Notes: generated by a model from the letters alone, not told the origin. Counted from the first letter of the stretch, positions 1 to 8,280 are shown. The stretch: DNA of 64,000 nucleotides from Nitrobacter sp. Nb-311A (GCF_000152905.1 NZ_AAMY01000004.1:62001-126000), one strand, 5' to 3'. Translations and numbers: made by a program.

Positions 1-87
1 CCGGGCCGCGCTACCGGGTCGCTCTATAGCGCCAACACGGCTGCTCAAGCCTAGACCTATCCACCAACACCACAAGGTAAATCGATG

Positions 88-1504
88 GAGCTATCGCTGA
101 AAGTTGGTGACATCGGGCCTTGGGAAGGCGGCATATCATGGGGGTGCTTGCCGCCTCCACTTCTCCACCGAAGGAGCGATATGCCGTGTCCAAAGATAAC
201 GTCATCGAGCTGATTCATCCAGGAAACGTCGACGATCAACTCACGGAAATCTTTCGCGATGGGGCGCGTGCTCTGTTGGCGCAGGCGGTCGAGGCCGAGG
301 TCACGGACTTTCTCGGCAAGCATGCCGATTTGAAGACTGCGGACGGCCACCAGCGCGTCGTGCGCCATGGTCACCTGCCGGAACGCGAGGTGATGACCGG
401 CATCGGTCCAGTTGCCGTACGCCAGCCGCGTGTACGCGATCGCGAGGCGGATGCTGCCAACCCCGACCGCATCCGGTTCTCTCCGTCGATCCTGCCGCCC
501 TACATGCGCCGCTCGAAATCGATCGAGACGCTGCTGCCGATCCTTTACCTGAAGGGTATCTCTACCGGCGACTTCTCCGAGGTTCTGGCGGCGCTGCTCG
601 GCAAGGATGCTGCCGGGCTGTCGGCATCCGCCATCGGCCGGCTGAAGGACGGTTGGCTTGATGAACACACCGCGTGGCAGAGGCGCGATCTGTCGGCGAA
701 GCGCTACGTCTATATCTGGGCCGATGGCATCCATCTCCAGGCGCGCCTCGAAGACGAAAAGCAGTGCATCCTGGTGCTGATCGGCGCGACGCCGGAAGGC
801 CGCAAGGAACTGGTCGGCTTCACCGATGGCGCCCGCGAGAGCGCGCAAGACTGGCGCGATCTGCTGCTTGACCTGAAGCGGCGCGGGCTCGACGTGCCGC
901 CGCAGCTTGCCATCGCCGATGGCGCGCTCGGGTTCTGGAAGGCCGCGGGTGAGGTCTGGCCGAAAACGCGCGAGCAGCGCTGCTGGGTGCACAAGACCGC
1001 GAACGTGCTCGCCAAGTTGCCGAAGAGCCAGCAGCCGAAAGCCAAACGCGCGTTGCAGGAGATCTGGATGGCTGAAACCAAGGTCGCCGCCAAGTTGGCG
1101 TTCGACGCCTTCATCGAGAGCTACACGCCCAAATACGCGAAGGCGGCCGACTGCCTGAGCAAGGATCGAGACACGCTACTAGCGTTCTACGACTTCCCGG
1201 CCGAGCATTGGAAACATCTGCGGACGACCAATCCCATTGAAAGCACCTTCGCTACCGTGCGCCACCGCACGATCCGATCGAAGGGTTGCCTGTCCAACAG
1301 GACGGCGCTCGCAATGGTTTTCAAGCTGCTTGAGGCCGCGCAGAAAAGCTGGCGTCGTCTCGATGGTCACAACCAGTTGTCAAAACTCGTCCTCGGTGTG
1401 ACATTCAACGACGGGATCGAGGTCATCGCCAAACCGACTGACCGTCAGTCCTCAACCGCCGCCGCCTGATCGGCCCGGCCGTCACCAAAAATTGGCGATA
1501 GCTC
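88..1504 (+). mobile_element. Complete IS256-family insertion sequence with 9-bp target duplication
   Basis: The ends are visible. Imperfect terminal inverted repeats lie at 88-111 and 1481-1504: both begin GAGCTATCGC reading inward and share TTGGTGAC after a 6-base divergent block. The direct repeat AAATCGATG flanks the element at 79-87 and 1505-1513. A 9-bp (8-9 bp) duplication is typical of IS256-type insertion. The element is 1417 bp and carries one intact transposase, so it looks recent and potentially active. Confidence 0.93.
186..1469 (+). CDS. IS256-family (Mutator-type) transposase
   Basis: DDE transposase of about 427 aa that moves the surrounding element. The GTG start at 186 is preferred because AAGGAG lies about 9 nt upstream and the protein then begins MSKDNVIELIHPGN, as expected for this group; upstream in-frame starts lack a ribosome site. 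Candidate catalytic residues are Asp in YIWADGIHL, Asp in AIADGALGFWKA and Glu in TTNPIESTFATVRHRT, the usual Mutator signature. Length matches full-size IS256 transposases and there is no frameshift. A long open frame on the opposite strand is a shadow of this gene. Confidence 0.95.
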   Translation: MSKDNVIELIHPGNVDDQLTEIFRDGARALLAQAVEAEVTDFLGKHADLKTADGHQRVVRHGHLPEREVMTGIGPVAVRQPRVRDREADAANPDRIRFSPSILPPYMRRSKSIETLLPILYLKGISTGDFSEVLAALLGKDAAGLSASAIGRLKDGWLDEHTAWQRRDLSAKRYVYIWADGIHLQARLEDEKQCILVLIGATPEGRKELVGFTDGARESAQDWRDLLLDLKRRGLDVPPQLAIADGALGFWKAAGEVWPKTREQRCWVHKTANVLAKLPKSQQPKAKRALQEIWMAETKVAAKLAFDAFIESYTPKYAKAADCLSKDRDTLLAFYDFPAEHWKHLRTTNPIESTFATVRHRTIRSKGCLSNRTALAMVFKLLEAAQKSWRRLDGHNQLSKLVLGVTFNDGIEVIAKPTDRQSSTAAA

Positions 1505-1714
1505 AAATCGATGACCCTGCGACTTCTTGCGGCGGTGCTGCTGTGGGACAAAGGACGAGAGCAATCGTAGGTAGCTTTAACGCTTCCTGGCCAGTTTTCT
1601 TCTTCCTCTCTATGGCGTTTTTTGCCTTCCGGGGTCCTATCGGCGGCGAGCCCATGGCGCGCATGGCCAGTTAGGCATTCGATGGCTTCACGATTGACGC
1701 CGCCCCGATAGCAG

Positions 1715-1807
1715 CTAACGCAACCACACGGAAATGACGACGAGACAGATAAGAAACGCCGGCACCAGAATTGGCGGAACAAGCCAGCTTCGGAGGCCCT
1801 TGATCAC
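1715..1807 (-). CDS. 30-aa single-pass membrane peptide
   Basis: Very short gene starting GTG at 1807 and ending at a TAG at 1715. The peptide runs MIKGLRSWLVPPILVPAFL and then a hydrophobic stretch ending VISVWLR, so one membrane helix with a basic end. GGAGG lies about 8 nt before the GTG, and the GTG overlaps the TGA of the upstream zinc-ribbon gene (GTGA), which suggests coupled translation. No function is recognised; it may be a partner or regulator peptide of the zinc-ribbon protein. Only proteomics or conservation would prove it. Confidence 0.55.
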   Translation of the reverse strand: MIKGLRSWLVPPILVPAFLICLVVISVWLR

Positions 1808-2070
1808 GATTGATCTCCTCCGTTGGCGCTGCTGATGTCAGCCTCAGTTTTGCAGCTGCGACCGCAACGGCTACATTTCCAACTATTGGTCACAGCACTT
1901 GGAGAATAGCTGGAGCCAGCCGGAGCTGTAACAATGTACCCACACGAACAAATGTCAGTCCCTTCGCGTCGAGAACGCCGCGGCATGGCAAGGCTCATGG
2001 CTTGAACTCGCGAAGCCGAACGCCGCTCAAAAATTTGGTGAAAATGTATCGGGTAGGTAATGCCGCTCAT
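1804..2070 (-). CDS. Small zinc-ribbon-like protein (88 aa)
   Basis: AGGAGGT sits about 5 nt before the ATG at 2070, a strong ribosome site. The C-terminal half has the spacing ICSCGYI ... SWKCSRCGRSC, two Cys pairs about 25 residues apart, as in small rhizobial proteins carrying a degraded zinc ribbon. The N-terminal half is basic and has no recognised domain. The stop overlaps the GTG of the 30-aa membrane peptide, making a two-gene unit. Function is unknown; nucleic-acid or metal binding is only a guess from the Cys pattern. Confidence 0.6.
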   Translation of the reverse strand: MSGITYPIHFHQIFERRSASRVQAMSLAMPRRSRREGTDICSCGYIVTAPAGSSYSPSAVTNSWKCSRCGRSCKTEADISSANGGDQS

Positions 2071-2133
2071 CGCGCACCTCCTGTCTAAGGCGGGAGCGCT
2101 GTAGCGTCTCTCAGCCGTCAGCGCCCTTTAAGA

Positions 2134-2316
2134 ATGGCCGACGATCGCCTCAATATAGACACTAGATGCCAGATAGATAGAGGGCGATTCCATTTCGCGG
2201 GGGGGCTCACCTATGCAAACGAAGCTGATCCTGAAAATGTCAGAGTATTAAAGAAGCTGTTAGTCGAAGAAGAGGCCAAGCTGACGGATTGGTGCGCTCA
2301 AAAAAAAGAACCGTAG
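2134..2316 (+). CDS. Small hypothetical protein (60 aa)
   Basis: Open frame beginning MADDRLNIDTRCQIDRGR and ending with an acidic/lysine-rich helix (VLKKLLVEEEAKLTDW). Composition is that of a soluble helical protein rather than a random frame, and it resembles in style short Nitrobacteraceae hypothetical proteins. The ribosome site is weak (AAGA just before ATG). No function is recognised. Confidence 0.42.
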   Translation: MADDRLNIDTRCQIDRGRFHFAGGLTYANEADPENVRVLKKLLVEEEAKLTDWCAQKKEP

Positions 2317-3029
2317 TTAGCGCCCACCATGGCCTAAGTTGCGGTTTGCGATGCTTTCCCTAGCTTCCGCTCTTGGGATCCAGCCGCTGAAGGGAGCGCT
2401 GAAATAATCTGGTGACGCTTAAAAAAGATTCGTTCATTGTCAATTTCGGGAGCACATTATAGCCAATAATTTTTAGGGGCCTAGGTGTTCCATAAGCAGT
2501 TTAATTTGGAAGCATGAAGCCTGATGAACCTGAGGACGTCGCATGGACGCCTTTCAGTGATGGCCGTGGTCTCGAATGTTGAAAGAGAAGACTCGGCGCT
2601 CCTTGTATGGAGCAGGAGCCGAAACACGCCTCGCCGGGCTGCAGGCAACTTCTCCAGCGGGCGACGGCCGATCCCGCGTTGCCGCTGGCTAGATTCCTTC
2701 TTGATGAGACGCACCTGCTGGCACTCATGGTCGAACACGGCGAGGGGCGTGCGGGTCTAAAAGTCCCATCGTTGGCCTTTCGCCACAGCTTGCGCGGCGA
2801 AGGACCTGTCCGAAGTTGGCGTTAGACTGGAAGTCGTTCAACCGAAACCCGACCCGCTTTTGACCCAGCGGTTTCGCACCAGTTTGCCATCTCAATTCGT
2901 CGGTTCCACAGTCCAGCTGGCTGACAGCTTCTCGCGGATATGATATGCTTAAAAATAGCTCGCCCTTGGGCGCGACTGGGGGCCACAAATCGATGCGATA
3001 GGCGGCTAGGCCACACGATGGAGGAGGCT
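2317..3029. other. Stretch without a convincing gene
   Basis: Several short open frames exist on both strands, for example 2607-2825 plus and 2481-2738 minus, but they overlap one another, lack good ribosome sites and have arginine-rich, random-looking composition. One plus-strand segment (DETHLLALMVEHGEGR near 2700) looks protein-like and could be a decayed gene fragment. Nothing else is supportable. Confidence 0.5.
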
Positions 3030-3461
3030 ATGTCCATCGAAAGCATTCTGAGGCAGAAGGGTACCGACGTCACAACAATAGGTCCGGAAGCTAATATCAA
3101 AAGCGCGGCGGGTTGGCTCCGTGCAAAGAATATTGGCGCTCTGGTGGTGACGAGGGGCGACACAGTTCTCGGCCTCGTTTCCGAACGTGAAATCGTTGAT
3201 GCATTTTCTCGCTACGGCGAGGCTGCCGGGTCGATGCGTGTGAAGGAGATCATGCCACACGGTCTGACCACCGTGTCTCCGGACGAAAGCGTCACTCGCG
3301 TGATGAGGCTGATGACGCATCATCGTGTGCGCCACTTGCCGGTGCTACGGGGCGGCAAGCTAGCCGGTATTGTCAGCATCGGCGATGTGGTCAAGTATCG
3401 ACTGGAGGAGCTGGAGCTTGAGACGAACGTCCTCCGCGATGCCTACAGCGTCTCGCGTTGA
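3030..3461 (+). CDS. CBS-domain-pair protein (143 aa)
   Basis: Stand-alone pair of CBS domains: the first covers about residues 10-60 (VTTIGPEANIKSAAGWL ... VLGLVSEREIVDAF), the second about 75-130 (TTVSPDESVTRVMRLM ... LAGIVSIGDVVKYRL). Such proteins bind adenine nucleotides and act as cytosolic energy or stress sensors. The ATG at 3030 follows GGAGGAGG at 3020-3027; an ATG at 3018 overlaps that ribosome site and is less likely. Usual length for this rhizobial family. No target gene is adjacent, so its partner is unknown. Confidence 0.9.
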   Translation: MSIESILRQKGTDVTTIGPEANIKSAAGWLRAKNIGALVVTRGDTVLGLVSEREIVDAFSRYGEAAGSMRVKEIMPHGLTTVSPDESVTRVMRLMTHHRVRHLPVLRGGKLAGIVSIGDVVKYRLEELELETNVLRDAYSVSR

Positions 3462-4019
3462 CGGCTCGTCTCATAGGCGTGACCGTGTTTTCTGACCGAA
3501 GCCCAAATCGCTTGGGCTGGGGATGCGTGTTCGTGCGCATCCGATGATGATCTCCACCCAAGAAGTCCATTAGTTTCCAGGGTAGCGTCCGCTTGAATCG
3601 ACTGATCCACCTCCCGGCCTCCGCCCCGTTGCGGCCCAAGGGGCGGGGCGAGTAGTCACTCCGATCTCTGCCTATGTAGGAAAAGGTCATCTCGCATTCT
3701 TTTGTCGGGGGAGTCGAACGCCGCATCAGTCAAATCCGGCCGACGCACTATTCTGTCGATACAGGCGGCCACGTGCCCTTCAGGCCACGTATAGCGACCC
3801 TAAGTCAGACTTGTCAGTGAGATTGCCCTGAATGGTCGCGGTCGAAGTCGCCACACGACGGATCCACTGAGGGAAGGTCATAGAAACCTCAGGTTGGCTC
3901 GGAGCGTTGGGAAACCGAGGCGTCGCATGATTCCCACTGGCGGCTTCCGAGCGAGGCCAGGTGCCGTTCGTCTCAGCAGGAGCCATGCTTTTCATTTCTG
4001 CTTCGGGAAGGAAAATACC
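3462..4019. other. Gene-poor stretch with two hairpins
   Basis: No convincing coding region. AGCCCAA/TTGGGCT pairs at 3500-3518, about 40 nt after the CBS gene, and CCGCCCC/GGGGCGG pairs at 3621-3646. Neither is followed by a T-run, so terminator function is uncertain. Minus-strand frames here have no ribosome site or recognisable domain. Confidence 0.45.
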
Positions 4020-4250
4020 ATGTCAAACGTCAAGGAGCTTTCTGTCGTTTTTCTTTTGGCTCTGCTTGTCGGAGTGTGGGTCTGGGCATTTTCAGCGTGG
4101 ACGAGCGATATCCCCATGATCAACTGGGTCGCCTTAGGGCTTGGAGGTCTGTTCACACTCATCGTCGGAAGCGGATTGATAGGCCTGATGTTCTACAGCA
4201 GCCGGCGCGGCTACGACGACGAGGCGTTCCGCAAAAGGCGTCCGAAGTAG
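4020..4250 (+). CDS. Small two-helix membrane protein (76 aa)
   Basis: ATG at 4020 with GGAAGGA about 10 nt upstream. Two hydrophobic segments are evident, about residues 8-26 (VVFLLALLVGVWVWAFSAW) and 36-57 (WVALGLGGLFTLIVGSGLIG), followed by a charged tail SSRRGYDDEAFRKRRPK. This fits a small inner-membrane protein with a cytoplasmic C-terminus. No family function is recognised. Confidence 0.75.
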   Translation: MSNVKELSVVFLLALLVGVWVWAFSAWTSDIPMINWVALGLGGLFTLIVGSGLIGLMFYSSRRGYDDEAFRKRRPK

Positions 4251-4292
4251 TGGCAATTGCCGTTGAGCCTGGAAAAAAGGAGGTCTCTCAGT

Positions 4293-4517
4293 TCATTCCG
4301 GCGGGGTTTTAACGCGAGAGCTTGGCGGTTTTGGCTCGCCCGATTTGATCGCTCGGTCCATTTCCACCGCGGTCTCAGCTTTCTTGAGCTTCTTGAGTAT
4401 TTCGTCGCGCTGCGGGCCGGGTCCGACGAGCTCGGCGCGTTCTTGCATCGCGTGGATAAATGCTGAAAGGCGATCACCCAGCGGAAGGGACTGTTTGAAA
4501 CGGCGCCGTTGTACCAT
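4293..4517 (-). CDS. Small soluble hypothetical protein, MVQRRRFKQ family (74 aa)
   Basis: The ATG at 4517 follows AAGGAG with good spacing. The protein starts MVQRRRFKQSLPLGDRL and contains ELVGPGPQRDEILKKLKKAE, the layout of a short helical protein family widespread in Bradyrhizobium and relatives (basic N-terminus, GPxR turn, then a second amphipathic helix). Function unknown. An upstream in-frame ATG at 4586 lacks a ribosome site and would add an unrelated tail. Confidence 0.8.
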   Translation of the reverse strand: MVQRRRFKQSLPLGDRLSAFIHAMQERAELVGPGPQRDEILKKLKKAETAVEMDRAIKSGEPKPPSSRVKTPPE

Positions 4518-4718
4518 AGCGCTGCTCCTTACTCTGTGCTGCCCCACTTGTCTCACCCATAATGCTAGATGCCGAATTTGGTTCATGAAACGCAGCGCAT
4601 ACGTTCCGTGGACCCCTTAGGAACGTTCCTTGGCAGCTGGCATTGAAGCGTCGAGGTGCGTCTGAGCCATCCCACGGCTCGTCGGTAGCCATCTTCAAGT
4701 GGTTAAGAGGTGTTCCCA

Positions 4719-5222
4719 ATGAATAAGATCGAAGAGAACTTTATGGCGTGGCTTCACAACGCGCACGCGATGGAGGAACAAGCCGTCACTATGCTGACCA
4801 GCTTGGCAAGCCGCACTCGCGACTATCCGGAACTCAAAAGCCGGATTGAGAGCCATCTCGCTGAAACCCGCAGTCAGATTGACGCGCTGGAGGAATGTAT
4901 CAAGCGCCGCGGGGGCGAGACCTCGACGTTGAAAGACGTGGCCGCAAAGATTGTAGCTTTGGGCCAAGGCATAAGCGGCATGTTTGCTGAGGACGAGATC
5001 GTCAAAGGCGCCATGGCAAGCTATACGTTCGAGCACATGGAGGCGGCGGCCTACCGCGCGTTGATCGCTGCTGCCGAAGCCGTTGGCGATACGCAAACAA
5101 AAGCGGTTTGCGAGCGCAGCTTAGAGGAAGAGCTTTCGATGGCTTCCGATCTGGAGCGCCAATTGCCGAGCTTGACGCGCCACTATCTCAGCCGTTTGGA
5201 AGGGGAGCGCGCGAGCGCTTAA
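4719..5222 (+). CDS. DUF892/YciE-type ferritin-like protein
   Basis: 167-aa all-helical protein of the DUF892 ferritin-like family, relatives of YciE/YciF that are usually stress-induced. Conserved features include the N-terminal FMAWLHNAHAMEEQAVTML, a central ESHLAETRSQIDALEECI and a late TFEHMEAAAYRALIAAAE; the Glu and His residues in these helices form the expected di-metal site. Start chosen at ATG 4719 with AAGAGG about 8 nt upstream. Cytosolic; substrate not known. Monocistronic here. Confidence 0.88.
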   Translation: MNKIEENFMAWLHNAHAMEEQAVTMLTSLASRTRDYPELKSRIESHLAETRSQIDALEECIKRRGGETSTLKDVAAKIVALGQGISGMFAEDEIVKGAMASYTFEHMEAAAYRALIAAAEAVGDTQTKAVCERSLEEELSMASDLERQLPSLTRHYLSRLEGERASA

Positions 5223-5552
5223 GTCAGCGCCACGCGAAGCGGTTTGCGGTCGAGCTCGTCCGCTCGATTGTTTTGGACTCTTCGGAGGGCTTTCATCTGG
5301 CATGTAGTCTTCACTTACCAAGTCGGTGCAGGAAGCCCCAGGCGACGCGGGTCGAGCCTTTGTTCGCCGCCGAGGTGGAGTACCGCGACACCACCTTGCT
5401 GCGGGTCCAAGGGGACTCGCAAAAGCGTAGTACCCACAATTTATCTCGACAGGACAGGAGCCCCGGGGAACCCCATTAGTTGGAAGCGGTCGGCCATTTT
5501 TAGGCAGTCGGCGGACTGAGAGCAAGCAGAGCTTCCGCCTAAGGAGCGAAGA
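5223..5552. other. Intergenic stretch without a recognised gene
   Basis: Short frames on both strands are arginine- and serine-rich and have no ribosome sites; nothing protein-like was recognised. It probably holds the end of the DUF892 transcript and the promoter of the small gene at 5553. Confidence 0.4.
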
Positions 5553-5750
5553 ATGTGCCGCAAGTGCGACAATCTGCGCCGGGAGATCGCCGCCAACCGC
5601 CAGCTTTCCACGGGATTGACGGACCCGAGCAGCATTCTCCTGAGGAGGGATGATATTAAAACTCTTGAAGAGAAAATGATCAGAATGACCGCAGAGCTCC
5701 ATCCTGTCGCGAAGTACAAGTCGCGCGCCAGCAACGACAAGTCAGCATGA
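5553..5750 (+). CDS. Small hypothetical protein with N-terminal CxxC (65 aa)
   Basis: ATG preceded by AAGGAGCGAAGA, a good ribosome site. Begins MCRKCDNLRREIAANRQLS and continues as an amphipathic helical pair (LEEKMIRMTAELHP). The CRKC motif at the very N-terminus followed by a helical region is typical of a short Bradyrhizobium-type protein. Function unknown. Confidence 0.65.
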   Translation: MCRKCDNLRREIAANRQLSTGLTDPSSILLRRDDIKTLEEKMIRMTAELHPVAKYKSRASNDKSA

Positions 5751-5859
5751 AATCGCCCCGGCGCGATTTCTAGTCCTGGTGAAGAAGCCACATTACCTTG
5801 CGCAAAATGCGCGATCTGCTAAACCGCGTGCTCCTACGATCGAATGAAGGAATGACGAT

Positions 5860-6036
5860 TTGCCAAAGACGAAAACGGCTGTTCGTCGCGAGTGGACGAA
5901 GGACGACGTTCGCACTCTCAAGACGCTCGCGAAGCAAAAGGCGGGCGTCACGAAGATTGCGAGGACGTTGAAACGAACGCCCGGTGCAACGGCGGCCAAG
6001 GCGCATACCATGGGTGTGTCGCTAAGCACTCAATAG
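5860..6036 (+). CDS. Small basic protein, REWTKDDVRTLK family (58 aa)
   Basis: TTG start at 5860 with AAGGA about 8 nt upstream. The protein reads MPKTKTAVRREWTKDDVRTL and ends SLSTQ; the middle (KIARTLKRTPGATAAKAHTM) resembles a helix-turn-helix of SANT/Myb type, seen in many small Nitrobacteraceae proteins. DNA binding is plausible but unproven. Its TAG stop overlaps the GTG of the following VanZ-like gene, so the two are probably co-translated. Confidence 0.72.
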   Translation: MPKTKTAVRREWTKDDVRTLKTLAKQKAGVTKIARTLKRTPGATAAKAHTMGVSLSTQ

Positions 6037-6395
6037 TGGTACGGACACTGAAGGCAACGGCCTGGACACTCTTGCTCCTCCTGTTCGTTCTTACGGTTAG
6101 TCCGCTTGGCTGGCGTCCGACGTTGGGGCATCCAAATGCTGAGCGACTATTGGCGCTCGCCGTGCTCGGGTTTGCCTTCTCGCTTGCCTATCCCCGCCGA
6201 CTGCTTGTCGTCTTAACTCTGCTTGCGGGCGCTCTTTGCTGTTTTGAATACCTGCAGCACTTCGTGAATTACAGGCACGCCACTGTGCATGATGTCGCGA
6301 TCAAATTGGCAGGCGCGGTGGTGGGGGCCGGCGGTGGCATCGTCGTTTCAAAATTGGTCGGCAACATTAGATCGGATTCAAACGGCATCAATTAG
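6036..6395 (+). CDS. VanZ-like membrane protein (119 aa)
   Basis: The GTG at 6036 overlaps the stop of the preceding gene. Hydrophobic segments near residues 8-24, 37-55, 58-78 and 92-112 give a small polytopic protein; PLGWRPTLGHPNAERLLALA and the terminal glycine-rich helix (GAVVGAGGGI) match small VanZ-like proteins in alphaproteobacteria. The family name comes from teicoplanin-resistance VanZ, but this short form has no demonstrated role in resistance. Confidence 0.68.
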   Translation: MVRTLKATAWTLLLLLFVLTVSPLGWRPTLGHPNAERLLALAVLGFAFSLAYPRRLLVVLTLLAGALCCFEYLQHFVNYRHATVHDVAIKLAGAVVGAGGGIVVSKLVGNIRSDSNGIN

Positions 6396-6465
6396 ACACG
6401 CCGCTTCAGTATGCCCGACGAAATTTGCCAAGCTCGTCGTCTTCCTCTTAGAAAATGGCCTAGCG

Positions 6466-6987
6466 ATGGCACGCTTGTTCCTTGCCGCCCTCGCGTTTGT
6501 ATTGGCAAGCCCTTCCTCTGCGGAAACAATCACCGGCCAAGCGTCCGTGGTGGACGGTGACACTCTTGAAATCCATGGGCACCGTATACGCCTAATAGGC
6601 GTAGATGCGCCCGAATCCGATCAACTCTGCCGTGGGGACAATAGCCTACAATATCGCTGCGGTGCGAAGGCTGCGAACGAGCTGGCTCGGTTCATTGCGG
6701 GTAGGCCGGTTAGCTGCAAAAGCGTGGACGTTGACCGATATCGCCGTGTTGTCGCTATCTGCTCTGTCGGTGGACGAGACATTGGGGAATGGATGGTTAG
6801 GGCCGGACTTGCGGTTGATTGGCCTCGATACTCAAAGGGCACTTATGCTGGTGCTCAAAAGGAAGCGGAGCGCGAAGAGCGAGGCGTTTGGGTCGGTAGC
6901 CACGTCGCGCCGTGGAACTACAGAGCTTGCAGGCGGGACGGCGGGCGACCCAAAGGATGTTCGGATGATGCGAGCGGGTTGGACTAG
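6466..6987 (+). CDS. Secreted thermonuclease (staphylococcal nuclease-like)
   Basis: 173-aa protein with an N-terminal signal peptide (MARLFLAALAFVLASPSSA) and an SNase domain from about residue 22. Core motifs are SVVDGDTLEIHG, RIRLIGVDAPES with catalytic-type Arg and Asp, and later DRYRRVVAICSVGG and EAEREERGVW, which supply the conserved Glu/Arg. Six cysteines suggest an exported, disulfide-stabilised form. It would cleave DNA or RNA in the periplasm or outside the cell. ATG 6466 is chosen because it begins the signal peptide; the ribosome site is weak. Confidence 0.88.
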   Translation: MARLFLAALAFVLASPSSAETITGQASVVDGDTLEIHGHRIRLIGVDAPESDQLCRGDNSLQYRCGAKAANELARFIAGRPVSCKSVDVDRYRRVVAICSVGGRDIGEWMVRAGLAVDWPRYSKGTYAGAQKEAEREERGVWVGSHVAPWNYRACRRDGGRPKGCSDDASGLD

Positions 6988-7479
6988 CATTTCCGCTTGC
7001 CGGCATAGAAGCAAGTTCGGGTCGGCCGGGAATGGTGGAACGATCCGTGTTTCCCCGGTTCACGTAGCGCCACAACATTTACCGGGCTCATCCGGATTTC
7101 GTGCAAGCGTTTCTGGGGCGTCATCAATGACCCCAGCTCGCCATGTTGTTCTCATCGTAACCTGCTCCAGGTTAGATCGACCACGAAGCCGCGAGAGCAC
7201 CTTAACTGCACGTCACTTCGCAAGCGCGTGAGCAGCCGCTTGATTGCCGAGCCTCGGCAGTGTTCGATCGACAACGGCTGTTCGGAACGCTCAGCAGCCG
7301 CGTCGTCTAGGACCGAACTGACACCGTCGTATGAACGGATGTTCAGCTACTTAGGGGACATTCTGGTTCACCCGCAGGAATCGACAAGCCCGTCGGCGCG
7401 GAGATTGCTGGCGAAGTTGACGCCGCCACTCGCATAAGGGACAACTTTGGACCTCTGTGCTTCGTCTTGGAGGAGCCAT
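6988..7479. other. Intergenic stretch with one small hairpin
   Basis: No convincing gene. AACCTG/CAGGTT forms a perfect 6-bp stem at 7159-7173, not followed by a T-run. Short plus-strand frames (for example 7228-7437) have no ribosome site and random composition. The segment just before 7480 carries the ribosome site TTGGAGGAG of the next gene. Confidence 0.45.
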
Positions 7480-8166
7480 ATGAAAAAGCTGCACGTTTTT
7501 GCACGCGCCGTGATCGCGATCGGCCTTGCTGCGGTTTTCTGCTCGTTGGACCCGGGGCCTAGTATGGCTGCAGGTTGGGAGTTCTGTCACGCCTATAGCC
7601 AGAATGCGGCAGTGCAAATAGAAGCCAAAGATAGGTTTCGCTGTGGTGGGACCGGACCACAATGGGGAACCAATCGTCGGGAGCATTTCGACTGGTGCCG
7701 AGCAGCCGAGCAAGACAGTGCGGAACGAGAAGAAAGAAATCGCCTCGGGCGCTTGGCTGCTTGTTCAAAACAGGCCGTTTGTGCGGCATATGCTAAAACG
7801 GCAGTAGGTCTTAATCGCCAGCGCGAGAGTTTGCGATGCCACGTTGGAGGCGCGCGCTGGCACAGCAACGAGGGCAGCCATTTCGGGTGGTGCATGAGCG
7901 CTCCCCAAAATTGGATTGAGAGTGAAAGCATCAGTCGGCTCCACGAGATCAATGCGTGCGACAAGTGCGCTCGTTATGCCGAAATTTCGGTCGTTCACAA
8001 CAAACTAAACCGAGACAGAGGCTGCAACTTTTCAGGCGATCCATGGAGCGACGATTGGGGAGGCCATTATCGATGGTGTGTGGGGGCGGATCAATCAGAG
8101 CTAAACCAGGAGCATAGCCATCGTAGAGGCGCTCTGAGAAGCTGCGGTATTGGCTTTCCGCCCTGA
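7480..8166 (+). CDS. Secreted Cys-rich protein with three tandem repeats
   Basis: 228-aa protein with a signal peptide (MKKLHVFARAVIAIGLAAVF ... MAA) and then three repeats of about 60 residues. Each repeat has the pattern C-x(2)-Y-x(10-12)-N..C-x(6-8)-W-x(6)-HFxWC-x(2)-A, then a charged stretch ending LxxC: YSQNAAVQ/HFDWC, YAKTAVGLN/HFGWC and YAEISVVHN/HYRWC. Paired cysteines suggest disulfides in the periplasm or outside. Similar repeat proteins occur in alphaproteobacteria without assigned function. The ribosome site GGAGGAG lies 6 nt before the ATG. Confidence 0.8.
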   Translation: MKKLHVFARAVIAIGLAAVFCSLDPGPSMAAGWEFCHAYSQNAAVQIEAKDRFRCGGTGPQWGTNRREHFDWCRAAEQDSAEREERNRLGRLAACSKQAVCAAYAKTAVGLNRQRESLRCHVGGARWHSNEGSHFGWCMSAPQNWIESESISRLHEINACDKCARYAEISVVHNKLNRDRGCNFSGDPWSDDWGGHYRWCVGADQSELNQEHSHRRGALRSCGIGFPP

Positions 8167-8256
8167 GCGCGCTCGGCTACATTCGACAAATAGGGGCGAC
8201 CAGCAAAGCTGTCCTCAGCCACCCTCAGCCACCAGCACGTGTTCCATCTCACATGA

Positions 8257-8280
8257 AAAACCCGCCGGCGCGGCGAGTTT
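8257..8280. terminator. Likely bidirectional rho-independent terminator
   Basis: AAAAACCCGCCG, a GCG loop and CGGCGAGTTT form a GC stem (CGCCG/CGGCG) flanked by an A-run on the left and a T-run on the right. It lies between the convergent repeat-protein gene and the Nudix gene, as expected for a shared terminator. The stem is short. Confidence 0.5.

Noticed and set aside
57-992. 311-codon open frame on the minus strand
   Set aside because: Shadow of the IS256 transposase; no ribosome site, arginine-rich composition and no domain.
1511-1570. 19-codon frame (MTLRLLAAVLLWDKGREQS) starting in the right IS256 target duplication
   Set aside because: Looks like the start of a signal peptide, but it is very short and the ribosome site would be in the left flank; chance is likelier than a disrupted gene.
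3500-3518. AGCCCAA/TTGGGCT hairpin as terminator of the CBS gene
   Set aside because: No T-run after the stem and 40 nt from the stop; kept only as an observed hairpin.
5121-5702. 193-codon minus-strand frame
   Set aside because: Overlaps the DUF892 gene and the small gene at 5553 antisense; composition is random and no start signal is seen.
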